NCBI GenBank assembly: GCA_958454405.1 | Contig: CAUEBO010000013.1 | Coordinates: forward strand, 1-57,521 | Source: an uncultured Eggerthellaceae bacterium | GTDB taxonomy: Bacteria > Actinomycetota > Coriobacteriia > Coriobacteriales > Eggerthellaceae | Direction of reading: 5' to 3' | Length of the DNA: 57,521 nt | Part shown: positions 8,452 to 19,200 of the stretch, piece by piece | Layout: the number at the start of each line of letters is the position of its first letter | Position numbering within the stretch: position 1 is the first letter of the stretch | The notes under the pieces: model-generated | The model's input: only the letters and a program-made list of their open reading frames with translations | The model's database searches: none | What the model was told of the DNA's origin: nothing | Position numbers and translations under genes: made by a program

Positions 8452-9387
8452 TTATCCAACGGCTCCCCACGCCTTTTGCGGGCTGGGCGCTTTGCCGCCG
8501 AAGAGAACGAGCTCGCTGGCCAGCCAGCGCTCCAGCAGCAAATACGACGGCGCCTTGCGCGTCTTCGGGCTGACAAGGCAGATGGGGACGGCGAGCGCGT
8601 CTTGGGACGCCACGGCGCGCGTCTCCGCGCCCGCGTGCAGGGCGCCCAGTGCCGGGATGCCGGCGACGAGAGCCAGTCCCTTCCTGCGGAAGATGAAGTC
8701 GTCGGAATCCTCGAACAGGATGAGGACGAACCTCAAGTCGGGCCTGCGCCGTCGGTACTCGGCGACGATGGAATCGTTGAAGTCGTCGTAGCCCTTCACC
8801 GCCGCGATGGGGTACGGCTTCATCTCGTCGAGCCTCACGGCGCCGCGCGGCACGAGCGGATGGCCGGGAGCCATCAGCACGCTTGGCGCCACCGTCCCGA
8901 TGGACAGGCAGTCCGCATGGGGATGGTCGTACGACCCCACGGTGATCAGGGCGTCGAGCGCATCGGCCCACATCGCCGCCAAGCCGCTGGCGGGCGATTC
9001 GAGCGTCACCGTCGTGTCGGTGCCCAAGTTCCTCCCGATGAAGGCGGCGATGCTCGCACATGCCTGGTCGCAGCGGTTGAACGGCAGCGACACGAGCCCC
9101 AGTCGCAAGGCGACCGAGTCGCCGTTGATCTGGTAGGCGTGCGCGAACTGCTCCAGTAGATCGAACTCCCGCAACGCCAGCTCCGCCTTCGCGAAGAACC
9201 GCTTGCCGAGCGGGGTGGGACGCACGCCGCGGCTTTCGCGCACGAACAGCTCGCCCTGCAGCTCCTGTTCGAGGTTTGCGATGGCCTTGGACACCGCCTG
9301 CACCGTCACCCCTTGCTCTTTCGCGGCGGAAGAAAGGCTTGCGCCACGGTACACGGAGACGAAGTATCTGATCTGTTTGATGTTCAA
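8452..9387 (-). CDS. LysR-family transcriptional regulator (copy 2)
   Basis: LysR-type regulator of 311 aa, related to the downstream copy: both begin NIKQ[IV]RY and carry AAKEQGVTVQAVSKAIANLE-type recognition helices. The effector domain follows (about residues 90-300). It starts with TTG at 9387, preceded by AAGGCGGG. Ninety bases separate it from copy 1, so the two may be co-transcribed. It is divergent from the CoA-activase operon; by the usual LysR arrangement that operon is a candidate target, though nearly 400 bp lie between them. Confidence 0.87.
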   Translation of the reverse strand: MNIKQIRYFVSVYRGASLSSAAKEQGVTVQAVSKAIANLEQELQGELFVRESRGVRPTPLGKRFFAKAELALREFDLLEQFAHAYQINGDSVALRLGLVSLPFNRCDQACASIAAFIGRNLGTDTTVTLESPASGLAAMWADALDALITVGSYDHPHADCLSIGTVAPSVLMAPGHPLVPRGAVRLDEMKPYPIAAVKGYDDFNDSIVAEYRRRRPDLRFVLILFEDSDDFIFRRKGLALVAGIPALGALHAGAETRAVASQDALAVPICLVSPKTRKAPSYLLLERWLASELVLFGGKAPSPQKAWGAVG

Positions 9388-9421
9388 ATGCCCGCCTTAC
9401 GTCGCCCCGATGCTTCCGCCG

Positions 9422-9448
9422 TTGACAAAATTCTATCCTTCTTGTCAA
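9422..9448. promoter_or_regulatory. inverted repeat upstream of LysR copy 2
   Basis: TTGACAA (9422-9428) and TTGTCAA (9442-9448) are perfect inverted arms 13 bases apart, 35-60 bases upstream of the LysR start, where an autoregulatory site would sit. TTGACA here also resembles a -35 on either strand. The rest of 9388-9780 is AT-rich near 9470-9570 (runs of T and A) and holds no gene. Confidence 0.45.
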
Positions 9449-9696
9449 GTGTTAAGGAGAGAATGCTTTAGATTCAACTTGTTTTTTAAAGGAGCTGATA
9501 GGAGCTTTGAAATCGGCGAAAACAGCTTTTTTCCAACGCGACCTCGAAAAAAATTTGTAAACAACTGCACACATTCGACGATCGCGGAACGCGGCGGAGC
9601 GCCCCCTGCGGCGCCGGATGGCGGCGAAGTGACGGCCCTCGCGCGCCGCCGCTTCGCGCAGGTTCTGTGCCGGGCGGACCCGCCTCGGCAGGCTTC

Positions 9697-9705
9697 TGCT
9701 ATGCT
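9697..9705 (+). promoter_or_regulatory. extended -10 box for the CoA-activase operon
   Basis: TGC-TATGCT matches an extended -10, about 75 bases before the GTG start of the first operon gene. No clear -35 is seen, which extended -10 promoters can tolerate. Confidence 0.35.
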
Positions 9706-9780
9706 GGGGCTTCGAATGCTCCGCGCGCACCGGGATGCCCGACGGGACCCGAGTGCGTGAAGACGGGAAGGACGGCGCGC

Positions 9781-10795
9781 GTGAATCCGCTTGACCTGCT
9801 GAACCAGCCTCCCTACGCCGACGTCGAGCGCATAGGCATGCCGCGCGCGCTGCTGCAGCACCGCTACGGACCGCTGTGGGAGGCGTTCTTCGAAGCATTG
9901 GGCCTCAGCGTCGTGCTCAGCCGGCCCACCGACAAGGACATCGTGGAGCGGGGCGACGCCCTGTCGAACGACGAGTGCTGCCTGGCGTCGAAGATCTACC
10001 TGGGACACGTGGATTCCCTGCTGGGGGGCATGCGATGCCGTGTTCGTCCCCAGCGTCAACAACCTCGGGCACTTCAAGTCCTTCTGCACGAAGTTCCAGG
10101 CGCTGCCCGACCTCGTGGCGAACACGTTCGCCGAACGGGACGTCAGGCTGGTGACCTGCCTCGTCGACGAGCTGGAGGGCTCCGATATGAAAGAATCCCT
10201 GGTGAGCCTGGCAGCCGGGTTCGGCGTCGCGCCGCGCGAGGCGAAGCGGGCATGGAAGGCCGCCTGTCGATCCCAGGACCAGGTTGAACGCGCAGCGGCG
10301 GCAGCGCAGGCCCGCGCCATGCGCCGACTCGAGAGCGATCGGCTGGCGCATGCGGTAGGCAAGGACGCGCCTGTCGGCATCCTGCTGGCCGCCCATCCCT
10401 ACCTGGTGCACGACCCGTACCTGGGCGGCGCGCTGGCGGACATGCTCGAGCGGATGGGTGCGGTCGTACTGCACGCCGATGCGGTCGACCGGAACCAGGC
10501 GGCGCAGGCCAGCTTCGAGTTCTCAAAGACCCTGCCCTGGATCGTGAACCGCGAGATCATCGGAGCCATAACCATGCTGTACGAGCAGGTGGACGGCATC
10601 GTGCTGGTGAGCGCCTTCCCCTGCGGCCCGGATTCCATGACCGACGACGCCATCGTGCGCTGCATCCAGGGCAAGCCCATCTTGAACCTCACCATCGACG
10701 CGCAGAGCGGCACCGCCGGCTTGGAAACGCGCGTCGAGAGCTTCATCGACATCCTGCGCTACCAGAAGAAGGGAGGCTACGTCCATGGCTCGTGA
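9781..10795 (+). pseudogene. DUF2229 acyl-CoA dehydratase activase-related protein, frameshifted
   Basis: The N-terminal part (RIGMPRALLQHRYGPLWEAF, LSNDECCLASKIYLGHV) matches the start of the DUF2229 family linked to 2-hydroxyacyl-CoA dehydratase activators. The frame then jumps at about 10023-10028, a G6 run: the downstream frame resumes as DAVFVPSVNNLGHFKSFCTK. Removing one G gives LLGACDAVFVP and an intact protein of ~337 aa. So either the gene is broken, the run is a sequencing error, or it is a rare switching site. GTG 9781 is the start, with GGGAAGG nine bases upstream. Conserved Cys pairs suggest an iron-sulfur or zinc site. The 3' end overlaps the next gene by 11 bases. Confidence 0.78.
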
Positions 10796-12062
10796 CGAGC
10801 GCGCGCCCGGCAGGCGGGATCCCGACGACCGGGAGCGCTGGCTCCGCTTCGGGAAGCGCCGCAGCGTGGACCCGCTGCGCACCGACGGAGAAGGCGAAGC
10901 GCGCGGCGTGCGCGTGGTGGTGGGCGGCGAGCGCGGCCCCTTCAAGCTGCTGCCCCCGGCCAAGAAAAAGCGCCGCGTGCGCGATCGCCACGCGCGCACG
11001 CGCGTAGCCTTCTTCCGCTACGGCTACTACGACATAGCGTTCAAGTTCTTCGTCGAGCACGTGCTGGACGCCGATTTCGTCGCCCTGCCGCAGGCCACGA
11101 AGCGGACGATCGAGCTGGGCTCGCGCCACTCCAGCGATTTCGTGTGCGCTCCGTTCAAGCATATCCTGGGCGACTACATCGAGGCGCTGGAGCGCGGCGC
11201 CGACGTGCTCGTGCAGTTCGCGGGCCCGTGCCGCCTGGGCTACTACGGCGAGCTGCAGGAATCCATCCTGCGCGATCTGGGCTACGAGTTCGAGATGCTG
11301 AACTTCGCCACGGTGACGGGCAAGCCCCTGACCGAGTACATCGCCATCTGCAAGAAGAAGGTGAATCCCGACGTTTCGGTCGCCCATGGCGCGCGCAACA
11401 TGCTGGCCATGTTCCGGATGATCGAGTTTCTGGACGAGGCGAACGACTACTACCTGGCCAACGCCGGGTTCGAGGCGGAACCCGGATCGTTCGAGCGCGC
11501 CCGGGAGGCGTACTTCGCCGCCATGCGCGCCGCAATGTGCGAGCGCGATATTATAGAGGCCCATCGAACGGGCATGGAGACCCTCAAGGCCCTGCCGACG
11601 AACCGTCCCGACCGGGCGCTGCGCGTGGGCATCGTGGGCGAGTACTTCACCGCGGTCGACCCGGCCTGCAACCTCGATTTGGAACGGAAGCTGCTCGACA
11701 TGGGCGTGGAGCTGCACCGCTTCCTGAACATGACGAACCGCAACCTGCGCTACAACGAGAAGAACCTGCGCGCCGGCATCTCCGACTACGTGGCGTACGA
11801 CATGGGCCCCACGTCCAGCATGACCATCTCCGCCGCGCTCACGTACGCGCAGGAGGGATTCGACGGCATCGTGCATGTGAAATCGTCGGGATGCACGCCC
11901 GAAGTGGACTGCATGCCGGTGCTGCAGCGCATGAGCCGCGACACGGGCGTGCCCGTGCTGTACCTGAGCTACGATTCCCAAATCAGCGACACGGGCTTGG
12001 ACACGCGCCTGGAGGCGTTCTACGACATGATCGCCATGAAGAAGGAGCGCCTGCCATCCTGA
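10785..12062 (+). CDS. 2-hydroxyacyl-CoA dehydratase-related protein (activase-associated)
   Basis: 425-aa cytosolic protein resembling the later half of large CoA-dehydratase activase fusions. A basic N-terminal ~60 residues (PPAKKKRRVRDRHAR) is followed by SDFVCAPFKHILGDYIEAL, QFAGPCRLGYYGELQ and SSGCTPEVDCMPVLQ; these Cys positions resemble cluster-binding residues in HgdB/BcrC-like proteins. GGAGG precedes the ATG, which overlaps the previous gene. The last three sense codons and stop (CTG CCA TCC TGA) run into a dispersed CATCCTGAGC repeat, so the repeat supplies the stop codon and the original C-terminus may have differed. It acts with the preceding DUF2229 protein and the following ATPase by context; substrate unknown. 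Confidence 0.7.
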   Translation: MARDERAPGRRDPDDRERWLRFGKRRSVDPLRTDGEGEARGVRVVVGGERGPFKLLPPAKKKRRVRDRHARTRVAFFRYGYYDIAFKFFVEHVLDADFVALPQATKRTIELGSRHSSDFVCAPFKHILGDYIEALERGADVLVQFAGPCRLGYYGELQESILRDLGYEFEMLNFATVTGKPLTEYIAICKKKVNPDVSVAHGARNMLAMFRMIEFLDEANDYYLANAGFEAEPGSFERAREAYFAAMRAAMCERDIIEAHRTGMETLKALPTNRPDRALRVGIVGEYFTAVDPACNLDLERKLLDMGVELHRFLNMTNRNLRYNEKNLRAGISDYVAYDMGPTSSMTISAALTYAQEGFDGIVHVKSSGCTPEVDCMPVLQRMSRDTGVPVLYLSYDSQISDTGLDTRLEAFYDMIAMKKERLPS

Positions 12063-12247
12063 GCGAGCGGAACAGGTTGCCATCCTGAGTGAAGCGACCG
12101 CAGGGAGCGCAGTCGAAGGAACCCGAGCGGTGCCAACCGCAAACGCCACTGCTGGCGCCGAGCGGGATCCTTCGACTTCGGCGGCTTTGCCGCCTACGCT
12201 CAGGATGACAGCGGGGGGGCTTTGCCGCCCACGCTCGGGATGACAGC
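12055..12247. repeat. dispersed extragenic inverted repeat (CATCCTGAGC family), copy 2
   Basis: CATCCTGAG occurs twice at the left (12055-12063, 12081-12089), with reverse-complement ends GCTCAGGATGACA (12199-12211) and a diverged GCTCGGGATGACA (12234-12246). Inner arms TCGAAGGAACCCG and CGGGATCCTTCGA match those of the copy at 3274-3463. A G7 run lies at 12213-12219. The element fills nearly all the space between two operon genes and may form an RNA hairpin in the mRNA. Confidence 0.72.
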
Positions 12248-12281
12248 GGAATCGAAAACCATCGATTGGAAGGACATCGTT

Positions 12282-13250
12282 ATGACGGACGCCTGCCTGG
12301 GCATCGACATCGGCTCCATCTCCACGAAGGGCGTCATCATCGACGATGAGCGCCGCATCGTGGCGCGCTCGTATTTGTGGACAGAGGGCAATCCAGCCGA
12401 TGCGGCGCGGCGCGTCGCGGCCGACCTGGGATCGCAGATAAACCGCTCCGAGACGCTCGTGCGCGCCGTGGGCACCACCGGCAGCGCCCGAAGGCTCGTG
12501 GGCGCCATGATGGACGCGGCCGTGGTGAAGAACGAGATCACCGCGCATGCGGTGGGCACCACCTACCTGCACCCCGACGTGCGCACCATCCTGGAGATAG
12601 GCGGGCAGGACTCCAAGATCATCTGCGTTGAGAACGGCATCGCCGTGGACTACGCCATGAACACGCTGTGCGCCGCCGGCACGGGCGCGTTCCTGTCGAG
12701 CCAGGCCCATCGCCTGGGCGTGGCGGTGGAGGAGTTCGGCGACATCGCCCTGTCTTCGAAGAAGCCCGCCAACATCGCGGCGCGCTGCACCGTGTTCGCC
12801 GAGAGCGATCTGGTGCACAAGATACAGGTGGGATACGCGCGCGAGGACATCATCGCAGGGCTGTGCCGCGCGGTGGCCACGAACTACCTCAACAACGTGG
12901 GCAAGGGCAAGCGCATCTCCTCCCCCGTGGTGTTCCAGGGCGGCGTGAGCAAGAACGCGGGCGTGGTGCGCGCGTTCGAAGACGAGCTGGGCATGGACGT
13001 GCTCGTGGACGCCGACGGCCACCTCATGGGCGCGTTCGGGGCCGCGCTGCTGGCCGCCGAAGCCGCGCCCTCGCGCGCCTCGGCGGAACCGTTCGACTTC
13101 GACGCCCTGCGGGACTTCGAGTTCGCCACCCGCGAGGTGGAGTGCCAGAAGTGCGCGAACCGCTGCGAGGTCATCTGCGTCTACCGGGACGGGAAGATCA
13201 TCGACTCCTGGGGCAACCGCTGCGAGAAGGGCGCCGTGAAGGCCGGCTGA
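12282..13250 (+). CDS. CoA-substrate enzyme activase, BadF/BadG/BcrA/BcrD ATPase family
   Basis: ATP-dependent one-electron activator, 322 aa, of the ASKHA fold. Phosphate-1 loop LGIDIGSISTKGVIIDD, second loop ILEIGGQDSKII, and the two iron-sulfur ligand Cys in CAAGTGAFLSSQAHRLG and ARCTVFAESDLVHKIQ, as in HgdC-type activators, which hold one [4Fe-4S] cluster between two subunits. An extra C-terminal Cys-rich tail (CQKCANRCEVIC, NRCEKG) could bind another metal. The ATG at 12282 has GGAAGGA upstream. The third gene of the operon; it would energise a partner dehydratase or reductase, but no catalytic dehydratase pair is encoded nearby. Confidence 0.87.
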   Translation: MTDACLGIDIGSISTKGVIIDDERRIVARSYLWTEGNPADAARRVAADLGSQINRSETLVRAVGTTGSARRLVGAMMDAAVVKNEITAHAVGTTYLHPDVRTILEIGGQDSKIICVENGIAVDYAMNTLCAAGTGAFLSSQAHRLGVAVEEFGDIALSSKKPANIAARCTVFAESDLVHKIQVGYAREDIIAGLCRAVATNYLNNVGKGKRISSPVVFQGGVSKNAGVVRAFEDELGMDVLVDADGHLMGAFGAALLAAEAAPSRASAEPFDFDALRDFEFATREVECQKCANRCEVICVYRDGKIIDSWGNRCEKGAVKAG

Positions 13251-13264
13251 GAGCCGGCGCTCCA

Positions 13265-16200
13265 TCAGCTTCTGAAGCGCGCAGCGGTCGAGCCTCTCCG
13301 GCTCTGGATGCTTCGCCGCACCATGGCCGCAGCCGCCGCGCGGGAACCGCACGCCAGGGCGCCTGCGAACAGGGCGACCACCAGCAGGAGCAAGGTGAGC
13401 TGCGGGCCCACGTCCCCCGTTCGGGCAAGCGCCGACGCGTCCCAGGGAATGAGCGGCCGCGCGACCGTGGCATGGTCGTCGACCGTCGGGCGCTTGACGA
13501 GCGCATCCCCGTCGACGGATCCGCCGGGCGCATCGCCCGCCGCGTTCGCTCGATTCACCACATCCCCCTCGACAAGCGAGAAGTTCAAGGTGCCCGTGTA
13601 GTACGCGGTGCACGTCTGGCCGCCCAGCACATCGCCCACCGGCACGGTGAGCACGCGCGTGTTCTGATCGAACGCGGCGGGATCGACGTTCTGCATCACC
13701 TGGTTCGCGTCGACGAGGCGGATGGAATGCACGTCGATGACGAGGCCCGCGGGAACCCGGTCGGTCACCACCACGTCGTACCAGGCGGAGTCGGGCCGCT
13801 CGTTGGAAACGGTTATGGCGTAGAGCACCTCGTCGCCGTTCTTGAACGCGCCGTCCTCCGTCAGGTCCTTCACGCTCTTCGACAAGGACGGATCGGGGTC
13901 GGCGGGCAGCACCTCGCCGTCGCCGTTGGGCACCACCGGATCCGTGGGAAGAGGATCAGGGTTGAAGGGGTCGTCGTCCGGGCCCGGTTCCACCGGATCG
14001 GGCAGCGCGTCCGGATCGGGTTTGCCAGGATCGGCGGGGACATTCGGATCTGCGGGCTCGAGCGCGCCGACGGCACCCACGTTGGCGATGTCCTCGCCCA
14101 CCGCCCTTGCGGGGACGACGGCTTCGAACGTCACGACCGCTTGGGATCCGCCCGGAAGCGCTCCCACCGACACCGCCAGCTCGCGGGTGCCGGGATCCAG
14201 GCAGTCCGCGATATCGCAGACGGATCCGTCGGCCGCGACCAGCCTGAGCGTCGACGCATCCACATCCAACGCCTCGGGGATGCGATCGTACACGTAGGCG
14301 TTCGCCCACACCGAGCGCGGGTTCTGCTCGCGGTTCGAAACGGTGATGGTGTAGCGGATGCGATCGCCCACCTGCACCGCGCCGTCGTCGGGATCGGTCA
14401 GGTTGGCCGCCTCCTTCGAAAGCTCCTTGACCGCCCGGGGCAGGGGGGTGGGAACGGCCACGCTGTCCTCGGCCACCGCCTCCGCCGTGCCGTCGGGATC
14501 GAATCCCGCAGCCTGGGCGATGTTGCGCATGGTGGCATCGACGGACCAGTCCTTGCCCGCCTCGATGACCGTACGGTACGAAAGCTCCACGTGCTGGCCG
14601 CCCGCGATGTCGCCCACCTTCAAGCGGATCGAACGGCTCTCGGCGTCATAGGCGCCTTCGGATGCGATGACCCCCTGGTCGGTACCCGTGCACAGAAGGC
14701 TTCCTTCCACCAGCTCCAGGCCCTCGGGCAGCACGTCGGTCAGCTCGACGTCGGTCCACAGCGAATCGGCCTTCACGTTGGACGCCGTGATGGTGAAGGA
14801 CAGCTCGTCGCCGTCGCGCCATGTGCTCCGGTCATCCGGATCGGCCCGCCCCTCGTCGACGGCCGTCACGTTCGAAACGGCCTTCACAACGGAAGGCTCG
14901 GGATCGGCCTCGGTCGGCACGTCGGTGATGGGCGTCACCACGAGCGGGGTGGTTTCAACCGCGCCGTCGTACAGGCTGGTTGCCATGTTCTTCAGCGAGC
15001 CGGCCAGCGCGTCCACCTTCACCGTCAACGTGAGTTCCTTGCGCCCAAGGGCGGGCACGTCCACGCTCCATTCGACCTTGCCGGTCGATGCGTCGTAGGC
15101 GCCGCCGTCGCTCGCCTCCACGAACGAGGCGCCCACGGGAAGCGGATCGGACACGCTCACGCCCTGCGCATCGCCCGCACCCGCATTGGTGACCACGATC
15201 TTGTAGGAGTATCGGCCCCCTGCCGGGGCCTTGTCGCGCGAGCCGTGCTTCGCGATGTGCACCGATGCCGCAGGAGCCGCCTCCGTCACCGTCACCGACG
15301 GGTCGTTTGCAGGATGGGCCACGGTGCCGTCGGGCAGCTCGGCTTGAGCCGTGTTCGCCACGGCCTCCCCCGGATCGGCGGTGACCTTTGCGTACAGCGT
15401 GAACGTTGCAGAGCCGCCCGCGCCGATGTCCGCGGTCCACGAAAGCGACCCGTCGTCGCCCACCGTCGCCTTGGGCTCGCTGTCCGCGTACTCAAGCCCT
15501 TCCGGCAGCGCATCGGTGATCTTGACGTTGTCGACCGCGCCGTCGCCGATGTTGCGCACGGTTATGACGTAGGGGATCGTGGAGCCTTGGGCCGCCTGCT
15601 GCACCGACGTCGATTTGCTCATGACCAGGCTGGGGGCGGGAACGTGTCCCGGATCGTCGCCAGCCTGAACGGACGTGACCACCGGCTCGCTCTGCACGAT
15701 CGTGCCCTCATGGGCGGCCTGCGCCGTGTTCACCAGCTCGCCCGCGGCAGCCGACACGGTTCCCTGCAGCGTGAGCGTTTTCGACGTGCCCGCAGGCAAG
15801 CTGTCGATGGTCCACGACGCCGTCCTGGTCTTGGCATCGTACGATCCGCCGTCGGAGGCGCTCGCCGAATCAAGCCCGTCAGGCACGGCGTCGGTCACCG
15901 TCACGCCGTTCGCATCGCCTGTTCCGGTGTTGGACACGGTGAGCGTGTAAACGACCGCGTCGCCCTGCTTGGCAGTCGAGCCGGCATCGATCGATTTCGA
16001 GATGCCGATATGGGGAGCGCCGTCGCCCGGATCGTCGGGCGGGATGACCGGGATCTCGGGCGTCGAAGGCGGCAGGACCGGATCGCCGCCGTCGGGCGTG
16101 ACGGTGACGCCGTTCTTCACCGATCCGGCGGCATCGTCGGCCACCCGGGCCACGAGCGTGTACGTGACCGATCCGCCGGCGGGAACGTCGGCCAACCACG

Positions 16201-19200
16201 TGACGGTCTTGTCGCCGTCGGAAAGCGCGCCCTGCGGAGAGCTTGACTGGTAGAGCAGGCCCGCCGGCAACGCGTCCACGATGGACACGTTCTTGGCGTC
16301 GGCCGTGCCGGTATTCTGCACGACAATGGTGTAGGGCACGTCGAATCCGGGTTTCACCTGCGTGGCCGTGGTGGTTTTCGACACCGACAGCTTCGCTTCT
16401 CCCGAACCGCTTCCCTCGGCCAGCACGCGCGTTTGCACGTTGTTGGTGGGCACCGTCTTCTCAAGATGCGTCAGCTTCGCACCCGCGATGAGCAGGCCGC
16501 TCTCGGATTTCACCTCGGCGGTGACCGTGCGCGTGACCGTCGCCCCGGCGGGAACGTCGAGCGTCCAGGAAACGGTGCCCGCATCGGGCTCGCCCTCCTG
16601 CCCGTCCGCAGGCGCCGCATCGGAGCCGAAGCCGAAGAGCGACGCCACGGCGCCGAGCAGATCGAAGCCGCCGTCTTCGGCTGCCGGGGAGGCGACCGCA
16701 TCGGGAGCGTACGCGCCGCCGTCGCTCGCCGTCCTGAAGCTCGCGCCAGCCGGCAGCTTCTCCACCACGGACACGTCCTTCGCAACCACGGTGCCGACGT
16801 TGGTCACGGAGAGCGTGTATTTCACCTCGTCGCCCGCGACCGCCTGGGAACGGTCGACGGCCAGCGAAGCGCTCATGTCGGCCGAGTCCGTCACGTCGAC
16901 GACGGGCTTGTCGGGCGGCTCGATGGGCGTGGGATCGTTCGGATCGGTCACGGTGACGCCGTTCTCAAGGGACTGACCCTGGGTTCCCGTGACCAGCACG
17001 GTGACGGTGCGCGTCACCGACGATCCGGCATCCACGTCGACCGTCCAGGTGACCGTCTTGCGGTCGCTCGACAGCGATCCGGCGGGATCGCTGGACACGT
17101 AGGCAAGGCCGTCGGGCAGCGTGTCCGCGACGGCGACGCCTTTGGCATCCGCATCCCCGGTATTGGACACCACGATGGCGTAGTCGATGACGGCGCCCTG
17201 CACGGCCTCGTCCACGTTCGTGGTCTTGGTCACCGAGAGGACGGCCGACGGATCGCCGCCCGACGCGGAGCTTTTCACCTGGGTGGTCACGGCATCGGAC
17301 GTAGACGTTTCGCCCTCGAATTGGGCCTGGGCCGCGTTCACCAGCGAACCGGCGGCAGCGGAGACGTCCACCGTGGCCTTGAGCTGCTTGGACTCACCTG
17401 CGGCAAGGTCGACGGTCCACACGACGGAGCCCTTCTCCATGGCTCCGCCGTCGGTGGCCGCCGCCAGCGCGGTGCCTGCGGGCAAGGCATCGCTCACGAT
17501 GACGCCGGCCGCATCGGCCGTACCCGCGTTCGTCACGGTTATGCTGTAGGTGAGCTGGCTGCCCGAGACCACGGCATCGGCGCTCGCCACCTTCGTCACG
17601 GCGATGTTGGCTTTGCCGGTCGGGTCCACCACGTCGACGGTCGGCGGATCGACCGACGGTTCGATGGGCGCGCCGCCGTCGGGATCGGTCACGCTCACGT
17701 TGTTCGTCAACTGCGCCCCGGTGGCGGCATCGTCGACCACCTTCGCGGTCAGCTGGCGCTTCACTTCGGAACCGGCCGCCACGTCCACCGTCCAGGCGAT
17801 GGTCTTGCCGTCGTCGGACACCGTGCCGGCGGGCTCGCTTGAAACGTACGCCAGCCCTTCGGGAAGCGTGTCCGTGACGACGACCCCGGCCGCATCGGCG
17901 TTGCCCGTGTTCGACACCGTGATGACGTACGGGATGGCGGCGCCGGGAGACGCTTCGGTCACGCTCGAAGTCTTCTTGATGGAAAGCTGGGCCTTCGCGT
18001 CTCCGCCGCCAGCGGAGACGGCGGTGGCGACCGCTTCGCTCTCAACGCTCGCATCGTTCCATGCAGCCGTCGCCGTATTGGCGATGGAACCCGCTTTCGC
18101 CGTCACTTTGGCAGTGACCGTGCAGACGGCGCTGCCGCCGGCGGGCACGTCCACCGACCATGACACGGCGCCCGTGCCCGCGTCGTACGAGCCGCCGTCC
18201 GCACCGCCCGTGGAGTTGAGGTAGGACAGTCCGGAGGGCAAGACGTCGCTCACCGCCACGCCCGATGCGTCGGCCGCGCCCGTGTTCAGAACCGTGATGG
18301 TGTAGGCAAGCTCTTCGTCGAACGCCGCCGATTCGGCGCTCGCCTTCTTCGTGATGCCCAGAATAGGCTGGTCGCCGCCCGTTTCCGAATCGACCACCTC
18401 GAGCGTGGGAAGCTCGGAGGGCACGATGGGATCGCCCCCGGCGGGATTCGATGCCTCCACGGCGTTTTCAAGCGTGGTTCCGGCGGCCACCGTCGAGGCG
18501 ATCTTGGCCGTCAAGGTCCTGGTGACCGTCACCCCCGCAGGCACGTCGACCTTCCAGGAAACCACGTTGCCCACAACGCTTTCAGGAGCGGGGTCGGCGC
18601 TGCCCACCACGTACTCCATGCCCTGGGGCAGCGAGTCGGTCACGGCCACGTCCTTCGCATCGCCCGCGCCCGTGTTCGCGATGGTGATGGTGTACGGAAC
18701 CTCGCTTCCCGGCGTGGCCTGGGCGACCGCGCTCGACTTCTTCAGCGAGAGCTGCGGCTCGTTGGCGGGCTTTTCGCCCGTCGACACGGCGGTGGTCACG
18801 TAATTGCTCACGTCGGCCGAGCCTCCGTACACCGCCGTCGCAGTGTTCACGAGCTCGCCCGACTTCGCCGTCACGTTCGCCGTGACAGCCAGCTGCTTGG
18901 AGCTCTGCGCGGGAACGTCCACCGTCCACGTCATGAGCCCGTTTCGGTAGGACCCTCCATGGGTTGCGCTCGCGTACACCAATCCCGGCGGAAGCGGGTC
19001 GGTGACCATGACGCCGTTGGCATCCGCCGCGCCCGAGTTCGTCACGGTTATATAGTAGGTAAGCTGGCCGCCCGTTACGGCGGCGTCGGAGGTGGCCACC
19101 TTGCTCACGCGCACGACGGGCTCGTCGGGGCTGGGCACCACGTCGATGGAGGGCTTCGTGGACGGCACGACCGGATCCGCCAGATCGGGGCTGTTCACCA

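Noticed and set aside
10021..10030. Programmed -1 frameshifting at the G GGG GGC heptamer in the DUF2229 gene
   Set aside because: The heptamer fits a slippery site, but a -1 shift leads into a Ser/Pro-rich frame without homology. The conserved frame needs +1, so a simple one-base insertion is the better explanation.
13242..13258. Small hairpin GCCGGCT-GAG-AGCCGGC over the BadF stop as a terminator
   Set aside because: It overlaps the stop codon and lacks a U-tract; too short to call.
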